Assembly (NCBI GenBank): GCA_963700105.1
Contig: CAVOWL010000002.1
Location: 186,001-250,000, forward strand
Direction: 5' to 3'
DNA length: 64,000 bases
From: CAVUWL01 sp963700105
GTDB taxonomy: Bacteria > Actinomycetota > Thermoleophilia > Solirubrobacterales > 70-9
Shown: positions 1 through 7,832 of the stretch, in pieces
Layout: the number at the start of each line of letters is the position of its first letter
How positions within the stretch are numbered: position 1 is the first letter of the stretch
Made by a program: the position numbers and the translations under genes
The notes under the pieces: generated by a model
What the model was told of the DNA's origin: nothing
Database searches by the model: none
What the model saw: the letters and a program-made list of their open reading frames with translations, nothing else

Positions 1-710
1 TCTTCTTCGAGGTGCTTGCGCTGGGCGACCAGCACCAGCTCGTCATAGGTTGGCACTCCGAGCCGGTTGACGGGGGTCACGACGGGGTGTTTACCGCGTT
101 CGCGCAGGTCAATTGCCTCAACGTTGCGATAGCCGCCGAGCATCGCTTGGGCGCTGCCGCCGACCAGCGCCGGCAGCAGCCCGAAGCCGACGTTTACGGA
201 CTTCACGTTCGCGGGTGAGAGGTTGGCGCGAGCGAGGATTGTCTTTAGAAAGGCGCCCTGATAGGGGATCCCCGCTGTCGCGATCGTCTTGCCGCGCAGG
301 TCGCCGACTCCGGTGATTCCAGAACTCTTCAGCCAGATCATCGAGGTCAGGGGTTGATCCACAAGCGCGCCCACGGCTACCACGTCGAGGCCCTGCTGGC
401 GGGCCAGCATCACCTCCGGCTCATAGGAGATCGCCAGGTCGCTTTGTCCGGCGGCCACCGCCTTGATCGGAGCCGATGGGTCCGATGGCGCATTGATGCT
501 GACGTCGAGGCCGGCTTCGCGGAAATAGCCGAGCTTTTGAGCCATGTAGATACCGGCATGATCGGGGTTTGGATAGAAATCGAGGGTGAGGCTGAAGGGC
601 TGGGTCTTGCCGGTGACGTCTTCGCTCTTCTCGCCACAGGCGACGAGGACAAAGGACAGTAGGAGCAGCGCGATGAGGAGCGCCAGCGGCGATTTTCGGC
701 GGAGTCTCAC
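1..710 (-). CDS. ABC transporter substrate-binding lipoprotein, NMT1/SsuA-like (partial, C-terminus beyond window)
   Basis: Translating the minus strand from a GTG at 710 gives an export signal ending in the lipobox LVAC (about residues 19-25), so the protein should be lipid-anchored outside the membrane. The mature part has the NMT1/THI5-type pattern FYPNPDHAGIYMAQKLGYF and then GQSDLAISYEPEVMLAR. This family binds small organic ligands such as pyrimidine precursors of thiamine, sulfonates or nitrate; the HAG motif leans towards the ThiY-like group, but the ligand cannot be fixed. The gene starts 9 bp after the permease stop, and an AGCAGGGG stretch precedes the GTG. About 236 codons are present and the reading frame runs off the left edge. 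Confidence 0.88.
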   Translation of the reverse strand, partial: MRLRRKSPLALLIALLLLSFVLVACGEKSEDVTGKTQPFSLTLDFYPNPDHAGIYMAQKLGYFREAGLDVSINAPSDPSAPIKAVAAGQSDLAISYEPEVMLARQQGLDVVAVGALVDQPLTSMIWLKSSGITGVGDLRGKTIATAGIPYQGAFLKTILARANLSPANVKSVNVGFGLLPALVGGSAQAMLGGYRNVEAIDLRERGKHPVVTPVNRLGVPTYDELVLVAQRKHLEE

Positions 711-719
711 CCCTGCTTT

Positions 720-1472
720 CTATCGCCAAGTGACGACACGGCGCTCCGCGAGGGCAATCAGGCCGAAGAGCCCGATCGCCATCGCCGCCAGCAGCGCGAC
801 CGAGGCGAATACCCTGGTGGTTTCCAGCTGGTAGCCATCGGCGCGCAGCAGAAAGCCGAGGCCGGAGGTCGCCCCTGCCCACTCGGCGAACACGGCACCG
901 ATCAGGGCCACGGCGGCGGCGATCTTGGCGCCGCTGAAAACATAGGGAAGCGCCGTTGGCGCTTCGAGGCGGCGGAAGGTCTGCCAGCGGGAGGCGTTTA
1001 GGGTGCGCATCATCTTGGTCGCCTCGGGGTCGACGGAGCGCAGGCCGTCGAGCGCGTTGACGGTGATCGGAAAGAAGCAGATCAGGGCAACTATCGCCAG
1101 CTTCGGACCGATCCCGTAGCCAAACCAGACGACGAGGATCGGGGCGAGTACGGGCGTCGGCACGGTTTGTGAGGCGACGAGCAGCGGGTAGAAGGCCCGG
1201 CGCAGCGTCTCGGAGAGGTGCAGGGCCATCGCGAAGGCGAGGCCGGCGATCAGCGCGCAGCCGAGGCCAAGCAGCACCTCCTTCAGGGTCACCCAGGCGT
1301 TTTCGGCGAGCAGTGAGCGGTTTACCCACAGCGAGCTGGCGATCTCGGAGGGGGAGGGGACGAGGAATGATTCAAGGTGCAGGGCCCCGGCGATCGCGCC
1401 GTTGGTTGCCGCCACCTGCCAGGCGCCGAGGAGGGCGGCGAGGACCAGCGTGGGAAGGAGCCAGCGCTTCAT
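720..1472 (-). CDS. ABC transporter permease, BPD_transp_1 family
   Basis: This 250-residue integral membrane protein has an N-terminal helix (LLPTLVLAALLGAWQVA) and about five more hydrophobic segments. The EAA-type coupling loop is seen as EATKMMRTLNASRWQTFRRL followed by PTALPYVFSG, where the ATPase docks. It is the translocation subunit of the same importer as its two neighbours. The ATG at 1472 overlaps the ATPase stop by 4 nt, which supports translational coupling and this start; a longer upstream frame is antisense-free but lacks family similarity. The size matches SsuC/TauC/ThiX-type permeases. Confidence 0.9.
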   Translation of the reverse strand: MKRWLLPTLVLAALLGAWQVAATNGAIAGALHLESFLVPSPSEIASSLWVNRSLLAENAWVTLKEVLLGLGCALIAGLAFAMALHLSETLRRAFYPLLVASQTVPTPVLAPILVVWFGYGIGPKLAIVALICFFPITVNALDGLRSVDPEATKMMRTLNASRWQTFRRLEAPTALPYVFSGAKIAAAVALIGAVFAEWAGATSGLGFLLRADGYQLETTRVFASVALLAAMAIGLFGLIALAERRVVTWR

Positions 1473-2308
1473 CCCGACCCTTCGCGCAGGGCGCGCATCG
1501 CCTGCTCCCGCGCTGCGATGAAATCCGGGGCGGTGACCGCGTCGTCGCGATCGCTGACCCGCGGCGCCGGCGCTCGCAGCTCGGCGATGACCCGAGCCGG
1601 TCGCGCCGAGAGCACGACAACCCGGTCGGAGAGGTAAAGCGCCTCCTCGACGTCGTGGGTGACGAAGACGACGGTGCGCGGATCGGCCCCAAGGGCCCCG
1701 GCCAACCACCTCTGCATCTCGGCTCGAGTGATCGCGTCAAGTGAGGCGAACGGCTCATCAAGCGCCAGCACCGGCTTGCCGGCGACCAGGGTTCGCAGGA
1801 AGGCGACGCGCTGGCGCATGCCACCGGATAGTTCCTTCGGGCTGGCCTGCTCGAAGCCATCGAGGCCGAAGCGCTCAAACAGCAAACCCGCCTGGCGTCG
1901 GGCATCGCGACGCCCGAGGCCGCGGTTGCGCAGGGCAAGCGCGGCGTTATCGATCGCCGAGAACCAGGGCAAGAGCAGGTCGCGCTGTGGCATGAAGGCA
2001 CAGCCGCCGAGGCGGGCGGCGGCGGCGGTATCCTCATCGACGGCAATCTCGCCGCGGTCGGGCTCTCGCAGCCCACAGATCAGCTCCAGAAGGGTCGACT
2101 TGCCACAGCCCGATGGCCCGACCACGCCCAGCACGGCATGCGGCCTAACTGAAAGGTCGATTCTCTCGATCGTCTGCAGTTCACCGTAGGAATGGCCCAA
2201 TGCACGGATCGAGACCGCGCCAACCGACCCTGGGCGCGATGCCGGGGAGGAGGGTGTGGGGTCGGTCGGGGCGCTGACTCGTGCCGGCATGCCCCTATCC
2301 TCGCGCAC
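1469..2308 (-). CDS. ABC transporter ATP-binding protein (SsuB/TauB/ThiZ-like)
   Basis: The cytoplasmic ATPase subunit of the importer carries Walker A GPSGCGKST, a Q-loop region FMPQRDLLLPW, the ABC signature LSGGMRQR, Walker B VLALDEPF and the H-loop VFVTHDVEEAL. These are all intact, so it should be active. It is first in a three-gene operon (ATPase, permease, binding protein) and overlaps the permease start by 4 nt. The first in-frame ATG is at 2308; an ATG at 2290 preceded by GAGGATAGGGG is an equally good start and would remove six residues. The N-terminal 30 residues are Pro/Ser-rich and outside the domain. Confidence 0.92.
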   Translation of the reverse strand: MREDRGMPARVSAPTDPTPSSPASRPGSVGAVSIRALGHSYGELQTIERIDLSVRPHAVLGVVGPSGCGKSTLLELICGLREPDRGEIAVDEDTAAAARLGGCAFMPQRDLLLPWFSAIDNAALALRNRGLGRRDARRQAGLLFERFGLDGFEQASPKELSGGMRQRVAFLRTLVAGKPVLALDEPFASLDAITRAEMQRWLAGALGADPRTVVFVTHDVEEALYLSDRVVVLSARPARVIAELRAPAPRVSDRDDAVTAPDFIAAREQAMRALREGSG

Positions 2309-2428
2309 CGCGCTGCTTTGACCAAGGCGCCACAGATGGGTCGAGCGCCGCCCGCAAGGCGCCGCGAAGGATTCGCTGCGCGCGGCGCCGATCTGACCCC
2401 CGAAACGATCGGCTGATTAACTGCCCGC

Positions 2429-2884
2429 ATGCGCGTTTCCGCGAAGGCCGATTATGCAGTGCGGGCGGCGGCCGAGTTGGCTGCAGCCGAGGAGGGCCCG
2501 ATCAAGGGCGAGAGGCTGGCCGAGGCCCAAGACATTCCGCTGCAGTTCCTTGAGCACATCCTCTTGGAGCTAAAGCACGCGGGCATCGTCAGGGCGCGGC
2601 GCGGCGCCAAGGGCGGCTACTGGCTGGCGCGCCCGGCCGAGGAGGTAACCGTCGCTGACATTGTGCGAGCGGTCGAGGGTCCGATCGCCGACGTGCAGTC
2701 CTCGCCGCCGGAGTCAATTGAATACAGGGGCAATGCGGAGCATCTGCAGGAGGTTTGGATCGCAGTTCGGGCCAATCTGCGCGCCGTCTTGGAGCACGTC
2801 ACCCTGGCCGAACTTGTCTCGGGCAAGCTGCCCGCCGTCGTCGGCGAGCTGACCGCCTCCCCAGATGCCTGGGCGCCGCGCTAG
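2429..2884 (+). CDS. Rrf2-family transcriptional regulator without Fe-S cysteines
   Basis: This 151-residue protein opens with the Rrf2 winged-helix pattern (MRVSAKADYAVRAAAELA; then IPLQFLEHILLELKHAGIVRARRGAKGGYWLARP). There is no cysteine anywhere in it, so the three-cysteine Fe-S site of IscR or NsrR is absent. It is closer in type to CymR-like members that sense through partner proteins or small molecules. It is divergent from the ABC importer 120 bp away, which makes that importer its most obvious target. A weak -10-like TTAACT lies 6 nt before the ATG. The gene ends 17 bp before the convergent sulfotransferase. Confidence 0.88.
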   Translation: MRVSAKADYAVRAAAELAAAEEGPIKGERLAEAQDIPLQFLEHILLELKHAGIVRARRGAKGGYWLARPAEEVTVADIVRAVEGPIADVQSSPPESIEYRGNAEHLQEVWIAVRANLRAVLEHVTLAELVSGKLPAVVGELTASPDAWAPR

Positions 2885-2900
2885 CCCTTAGTTTCGCCAC

Positions 2901-3814
2901 CTAGTGCTCTGCAGGCTCGGGAACGGCGGGGACCAGGTCGAAGTCGGTTCCCAGGCGCAGCTCGCTGTAGCGTTTCACCCAATCGTCGTTGAGACGATCG
3001 GACTGGCGCTTCATCCGTGGCTCGAAGGTGAACTCGGGTGGGGGGAGAGCTCGAGGCGCTCGAGTAGGCGCAGCGTGCTGGTCTCATAATCGGCCTCGAA
3101 GTTCTCATAGAGGATCAAGACCGGCTTGATCCCAGAATGCTCGAAGAAGGCATCCCAGCAGGCCTCCTCGAGGAGGATCTGTTCGAGCAGGTGCGCGATC
3201 GCTCGGTAGTGAAAGCGCAGCTGTGGTCGATGCTCCTCGATGAAGCTCTTGTAGGGGGGAGAGCCATCCTCCTCAATCGATGCAGCCTTGGCATTGGCTT
3301 GATCCTCGCGCCAGGTAGCGGTCTGAACCGCCTTCCATAGCGAGACCGCTTGGCGCAGCTTGTTGGCTCGCACAACCCGCACGAAGGTGAGGTTGGGAAA
3401 CACCTCCGGCAGCAGGTCGGCAAGGGAAAGGTCGCGGTAGGCGGGGATGTTTCGAAGCAGGCTGACGAAATCACCGAAGTAGCCCCACATCAGCTTGGCT
3501 CCGAAGACTCCGTTCGGGGTCGTGCCGGCCGCCTGAGCCCACTCGAGATAGCGATCGTAGGCGGCGCGACTCCAAAGCGGCGAGCGCGGCGGCGGATCGC
3601 TGCCGATGCTGCGCTCGCCGAGGTGATCCCGAATCGACTGATCGGTGACGCCGAGGAAATACTCCTCCGGTCGGCGCGGGCGCCCGCTGTGTCGAAGCGC
3701 CTCAAAATACTCCTCCGGGCGCCCCGCGACTCCGGTTTCGGCCAACGCGTGGCAGACCAGGGTGCTCCCGCTTCTGGGGGTGGCGCAGACGATGTAGGAG
3801 CGTTTTGGAGGCAT
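2901..3814 (-). pseudogene. Stf0-type sulfotransferase broken by a frameshift near its C-terminus
   Basis: From the ATG at 3814 the protein begins MPPKRSYIVCATPRSGSTLV, the Stf0 (PF09037, trehalose 2-sulfotransferase/NodH-like) PAPS 5'-phosphosulfate loop. A second motif, FPNLTFVRVVRANKLRQAVS, matches the 3'-phosphate site. The family transfers sulfate from PAPS to a sugar hydroxyl. The open frame stops early at 3011, but the family's typical tail (RMKRQSDRLNDDWVKRY and then a stop at 2901) follows in another frame. One extra base in the GGGTGGGGGG tract at 3036-3045 would rejoin them into about 304 residues. Everything else is intact, so this may be a recent mutation or a homopolymer sequencing error. 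It is divergent from a sulfatase. Confidence 0.88.
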
Positions 3815-3825
3815 GACACCAGAGC

Positions 3826-3848
3826 TTGTCGATGATGTTAATCGACAA
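3826..3848. promoter_or_regulatory. Inverted repeat between sulfotransferase and sulfatase genes
   Basis: TTGTCGAT and ATCGACAA form a perfect 8-bp inverted repeat with a 7-bp spacer, centred in the 81-bp gap between the two divergent start codons. Its arms lie where both promoters must sit, so it is a good candidate operator for joint control. The regulator is not identified in this window. Confidence 0.55.
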
Positions 3849-3895
3849 AGAACAAAACAGTCGATCGCATATACCCTCCCGCGGGGAAACCAACT

Positions 3896-5215
3896 TTGCA
3901 ACCGCCTCCCAACATTCTCTACATTCATTCCCACGACACCGGCCGCTTCGTGCAGCCATACGGGTTCCAGGTTCCGACCCCCAACATCCAGCTGCTCGCG
4001 GATCAGGGTGTCCTCTTCCGCGAGGCCTTCTGCGCGGCGCCCACCTGCTCGGGAAGTAGGGCCAGCCTTTTGACCGGCCTTTACTGCCACAACAACGGGA
4101 TGCTGGGACTAGCGCACCGTGGTTGGAAACTGAACGACTACTCCCAGCACTGGATCCACACCCTGCGCCGAGTCGGCTACCACTCGACGATGATCGGTGA
4201 GCAGCACATCTCCGTGGACCCGGCGGTGATCGGCTATGACCGACTTGTCAAGGTCGAATCAAATCGGGCCGAGGATGTGGCGCCGCTGACAATCGAGACG
4301 CTGCGAGAGGCCCCCTCCCAGCCCTGGTTCATGTCGGTTGGCTTCTTTGAGACCCACCGCAGCTTCTTTGCCCCCACATCGGTGCGCGACACCCTTTACT
4401 CGCTGCCCCCTTCAAACCTCCCCGATCGCAGTGCGACACGCCGCGATATGGCCGCATTTAAGGCCAGCGCCCGGGCCTTGGATCAGGGGATCGGCGCGGT
4501 CCTTCATGCCCTTCACGACTTCGGCCTGATCGAAAATACGCTGGTCGTTTGCACCACCGACCATGGAGTCGCATTCCCGGGCGCCAAGGCGACGCTCTTT
4601 GATCGCGGAATTGGCGTGATGATGATCGTGCGTGGGCCGCAGGGTTTTTCTGGAGGCAAGGTGATCGATGCCCCGGTCAGCCACCTCGATGTCTATCCAA
4701 CCCTGTGCGAGCTCGCCGGCGCCGAGGCTCCGAGCTGGCTGCAGGGGGTCTCGCTGATGCCGCTGGTTCGAGGCGAGCTCGACCGGCTCCACGATGCGGT
4801 ATTTGCCGAGACCACCTTCCACGCGGCCTATGAGCCGCAGCGGGCAATCCGCACAGAGCGCTGGAAGTACATATCTCGATTTGACGATTATCCCTACCCG
4901 ATCCTTGCCAACTGCGATGACAGCGACAGTAAGGACGTGCTCGTGAAGGCTGGTTGGGGAAAGCAGACCGTCGCCCGTGAGCAGCTCTACGATCTGATCC
5001 TCGACCCCAGCGAGGGCGCCAATCTCGCCGGCTCAAAAGAACACCAGGGGGTAATGGTTGAGCTAGGGCAGCGGCTCAGATCCTGGATGCGCGAGACCGG
5101 GGATCCGCTTTTGGAGGGCCCGATTTCAGCGCCGCCCGGTGCCAGCTTCAACCAGCAGAGCCAGCTCTCGCCAAGCGATCCGGTCGAGCGGGTGCCGGCC
5201 GCGCCGGGGCGCTAG
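3896..5215 (+). CDS. Sulfatase, N-sulfoglucosamine sulfohydrolase-like, with C-S-G-S-R active-site motif
   Basis: This 439-residue alkaline-phosphatase-superfamily hydrolase starts at a TTG (3896), 14 nt after the last candidate -10 sequence, with GGGGAAAC as a possible ribosome site. The N-terminus NILYIHSHDTGRFVQPYG and the later TTDHG are metal-site motifs of the heparan N-sulfatase-like group. The formylglycine-forming cysteine is Cys51 in TCSGSRASLLTG. The usual core is C-x-P/A-S-R, so glycine replaces proline. No signal peptide is seen, so it may act in the cytoplasm. A maturation enzyme is not in the window. The divergent partner is a sulfotransferase, so the pair could add and remove the same sulfate group (inference). 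Confidence 0.9.
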   Translation: MQPPPNILYIHSHDTGRFVQPYGFQVPTPNIQLLADQGVLFREAFCAAPTCSGSRASLLTGLYCHNNGMLGLAHRGWKLNDYSQHWIHTLRRVGYHSTMIGEQHISVDPAVIGYDRLVKVESNRAEDVAPLTIETLREAPSQPWFMSVGFFETHRSFFAPTSVRDTLYSLPPSNLPDRSATRRDMAAFKASARALDQGIGAVLHALHDFGLIENTLVVCTTDHGVAFPGAKATLFDRGIGVMMIVRGPQGFSGGKVIDAPVSHLDVYPTLCELAGAEAPSWLQGVSLMPLVRGELDRLHDAVFAETTFHAAYEPQRAIRTERWKYISRFDDYPYPILANCDDSDSKDVLVKAGWGKQTVAREQLYDLILDPSEGANLAGSKEHQGVMVELGQRLRSWMRETGDPLLEGPISAPPGASFNQQSQLSPSDPVERVPAAPGR

Positions 5216-5229
5216 CTCTCGCTGCGGCG

Positions 5230-6645
5230 CTACTCGGCGGCCGGCACAGCGCCTGCGACGACGTTTACGAAATTCTCCAGGTGACGCGTTGTCCAGCACT
5301 CAAATGCTCCGTCGCAGAAACGTTCATAAGCTGCCATCACTGAGTCGCCGTAGTTCCAGTAAAGGCGAGGCTCGGGGTTGAGCCAGAAGAGGCGTCCGGC
5401 CCGCTCGGCGATCTGGGCGAAAACCTCGGCGTGGGGCTCGCGCCCATTGGTGCGCGCGTCGCCGAGCACGATCACGGTGGAGCGTGGATCGAGTTCGTCT
5501 GCGATCTCGCCCAGAAACTCGAGCCAGACTCGACCGTAGTCGGTATAGCCGGAGACGTCGGCGACGCCGCCCTCGGTGGAGATCCGCTGGGCGATGGTGC
5601 GGAAGTCGCGCTCGTGTTCGAAGACCTCGGTGACCTCGGAGATCCGCTCAATGAAGACGAAGCTGCGAAGTTTTCGGAAGGAGTCGTGAAGCGCATGAAG
5701 GACGGAGAGAAAGAAGACGCTGGCCGAGGTGACCGAGGTTGAGACGTCACATAGAACGTAAATCTCAGGCCGACGCGGGCGCTTGGGCCGGTAGCGCAGT
5801 CGCAGCGGCACCCCGCCCGTCTCCAGTGAGGCGCGCATGGTGCGCCGAACGTCGACCGCGTGCCCGCGGCGACGGCCGCGTTGCTCGTGCCCCAGCGTTG
5901 CCAGCCGCCGCTTCATCTGGGATACGGCTCGATGCACCGCGGCGAGATCCTGCGTGGGGCTGGTCGGCAGCGCTCGGTCGAGCTCGGCCAGCGGTCGCGA
6001 GGGGGGTAGGGTGGAGGTCCGCTCGATCAGATCGCGCTCCAGCTCGCGGCGCAGGTGGCGCTCGAAGCGGTTGAGCTGATCACGGTCGATTCGTGCCGGC
6101 TCGGTGGATTCATCCTCGTGCGGCGGCGGCGAGCCGGCGGAGAGCCCGAGGGTGCGGCGGATCCGCTGCACGTCGACCCCGACCACGCCAGATCCCTCGG
6201 CGCGACGGCCGAAGGCGGCGATCGCGAGCCGGGCGAGGTCGCGCATCTCGCCCTCGTTGCCAGCGAGAATCGCCTCGCGGATCTGCTCGCGCAGCTGATC
6301 GATGTCGAGGCGCTCACCGCCCTCATGGTGCTCTCCACGCTCAGCGATGCCGTGCTCGACGGCCGCGCCCTCTGCGGCCCGAAAGAAGAAGCGGTCAAAG
6401 AGCAGCTCAAAGACGCGGCGGTCCTCCTGGGACTTGGCGATCGTCGCCGCCAGGCACTCGCGGAAGTCCTCCTGGGCGCTCCAGGGCACCTGTTCGAGCG
6501 CGGCGAAGGCGTCGAGGATCTCGGAGGTGCCGACCGCCACACCCTCACCGCGCAGCTCCTCGCAGAAGCTCAGCAGCTTCGCCGCCAGACCCGGCGGCCC
6601 GGCGCTGGCGGGCGGCCCGTAGGGGGAGCCTGGCGCCCCCATCAA
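5230..6645 (-). CDS. VWA-domain protein, CoxE-like
   Basis: This 471-residue protein has a charged, helical N-terminal half and a C-terminal von Willebrand A domain (about residues 290-460). Its metal-ion adhesion site is intact: DVSTSVTS (D-x-S-x-S), a following threonine region (SGYTDYGRVW) and VLGDARTN. CoxE/MoxR-type pairs act as chaperone-like machines that insert metals into or remodel client enzymes. The start overlaps the stop of the upstream AAA+ gene by 4 nt, so both are probably made together. No oxidoreductase client lies alongside, so the target is unknown. Confidence 0.87.
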   Translation of the reverse strand: MMGAPGSPYGPPASAGPPGLAAKLLSFCEELRGEGVAVGTSEILDAFAALEQVPWSAQEDFRECLAATIAKSQEDRRVFELLFDRFFFRAAEGAAVEHGIAERGEHHEGGERLDIDQLREQIREAILAGNEGEMRDLARLAIAAFGRRAEGSGVVGVDVQRIRRTLGLSAGSPPPHEDESTEPARIDRDQLNRFERHLRRELERDLIERTSTLPPSRPLAELDRALPTSPTQDLAAVHRAVSQMKRRLATLGHEQRGRRRGHAVDVRRTMRASLETGGVPLRLRYRPKRPRRPEIYVLCDVSTSVTSASVFFLSVLHALHDSFRKLRSFVFIERISEVTEVFEHERDFRTIAQRISTEGGVADVSGYTDYGRVWLEFLGEIADELDPRSTVIVLGDARTNGREPHAEVFAQIAERAGRLFWLNPEPRLYWNYGDSVMAAYERFCDGAFECWTTRHLENFVNVVAGAVPAAE

Positions 6646-7526
6646 CCCGGCGCTTTGCTGGGTGCTTCGGCCAGTTTGACCCCAACCCGCTCGGCAACCA
6701 GGTCGATATCGGTGCGGTGCTTGACGAGGATCGACATCGATTGCTCAAAGACGCGGCGGTCGATGTCCTCGGCACCCATCAGGAGGAGGGTTCGCGCCCA
6801 GTCGATCGACTCGGCGATCGAGGGTGGCTTTTTCAGGTCGAGCGAGCGAATCATCTGCACCACCTCCACCAGTCTCCGGGCGAGCGTCTCGGCCAGCTCG
6901 GGGGCGTGGAGGCGGACGATCTGCATCTCGCGGTCGGCCTCGGGGTAGTCCAGCCAGAGGTAGAGGCAGCGACGCTTCAGCGCCTCGGTCAACTCGCGCG
7001 AATTGTTCGAGGTCAGGACGACGATCGGTATCGTTGTCGCCGAGACTTGGCCGAGCTCGGGGATCGTGATCTGAAAGTCCGAGAGCAGCTCGAGCAGCAT
7101 CGCCTCGAACTCCTGATCGGTCTTATCGATCTCATCGATCAGCAGTACCACCGGCTCGGCGCTGGCGATCGCCTGCAGTAGCGGGCGCTCGAGCAGGAAC
7201 TCCTTGCCGAAGATGTCCTCCTGCACCTCGCCCCAGCCGCTCTCACCGCCCGCCTGAATGCGCAGCAGCTGCTTGCGGTAGTTCCACTCATATAGCGCCT
7301 TCGCCTCATCGAGGCCCTCATAGCACTGCAGCCGGATCAGCTCGCGGCCGCTGGCGCGAGCCAGCGCCTTTGCGAGCTCGGTCTTGCCGACCCCAGCCGG
7401 ACCCTCAACCAGGATCGGCTTGCCCAATCGCTGGGCAAGGAAGGAGACGAGCGCCGCGGGCTCATCGGCGAGGTACCCGACCTTACCCAGCGCCTCCTTT
7501 ACCTCCGCAACTGTGCCGTCGGCCAT
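6642..7526 (-). CDS. MoxR-family AAA+ ATPase (CoxD-like)
   Basis: This AAA+ protein of about 294 residues has Walker A EGPAGVGKTE, Walker B VVLLIDEIDK, sensor 1 VLTSNNSREL and an arginine-finger region EALKRRCLYLWLDYPE. MoxR proteins work with VWA partners such as the downstream gene. I chose the ATG at 7526 because a TATCAT -10 box (7534-7539 on the opposite strand) sits 7 nt upstream, suggesting a leaderless message; an in-frame ATG at 7556 would add ten residues. The chosen ATG overlaps the CATG that may also start the divergent membrane gene. Confidence 0.9.
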   Translation of the reverse strand: MADGTVAEVKEALGKVGYLADEPAALVSFLAQRLGKPILVEGPAGVGKTELAKALARASGRELIRLQCYEGLDEAKALYEWNYRKQLLRIQAGGESGWGEVQEDIFGKEFLLERPLLQAIASAEPVVLLIDEIDKTDQEFEAMLLELLSDFQITIPELGQVSATTIPIVVLTSNNSRELTEALKRRCLYLWLDYPEADREMQIVRLHAPELAETLARRLVEVVQMIRSLDLKKPPSIAESIDWARTLLLMGAEDIDRRVFEQSMSILVKHRTDIDLVAERVGVKLAEAPSKAPG

Positions 7527-7533
7527 GCTGGCG

Positions 7534-7776
7534 ATGATAATCCGCCCGGTGCTCAACCTGATCTCACCGCTTGCTGCGCTCTTACCCCACGGCGCCGGCC
7601 CCTACGTCGCTTTGATGCTCTCGGGCTTTGCGATTGGCATCTTCGGCCACCTCACACGGGCCCGTTGGCTGGTCGCAGCAGGGGTGATCCTGATCTTTCT
7701 CGGGGCCCTCCTTTTCCCGCTGGCGATCAATCTCGCCGGAGAAAACAGCGCTCCGGCGGTCCAGACGTCGCCGTAG
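7534..7776 (+). CDS. Small two-helix membrane protein, unknown function
   Basis: This 80-residue protein has two strong hydrophobic stretches, VALMLSGFAIGIFGHLT and WLVAAGVILIFLGALLFPLAI, linked by a short basic loop. I do not recognise a named family. The ATG at 7534 is preferred; an in-frame ATG at 7525 adds three residues and overlaps the divergent moxR start. It ends 56 bp before the lipoprotein gene, so the two may be cotranscribed. Confidence 0.62.
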   Translation: MIIRPVLNLISPLAALLPHGAGPYVALMLSGFAIGIFGHLTRARWLVAAGVILIFLGALLFPLAINLAGENSAPAVQTSP

Positions 7777-7832
7777 CCTCTACGATCAAGCTGGCAGCAG
7801 CCAAATTTCAGCCACCAGGAGGATCCACCGTC

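Noticed and set aside
421..1329. 302-codon open frame on the minus strand
   Set aside because: It is an Arg/Pro/Ala-rich shadow of the permease and binding-protein genes, which have clear motifs in other frames.
2309..2428. TPP riboswitch before the importer
   Set aside because: The gap is short and I see none of the conserved CUGAGA/ACCUGAUCUGG elements.
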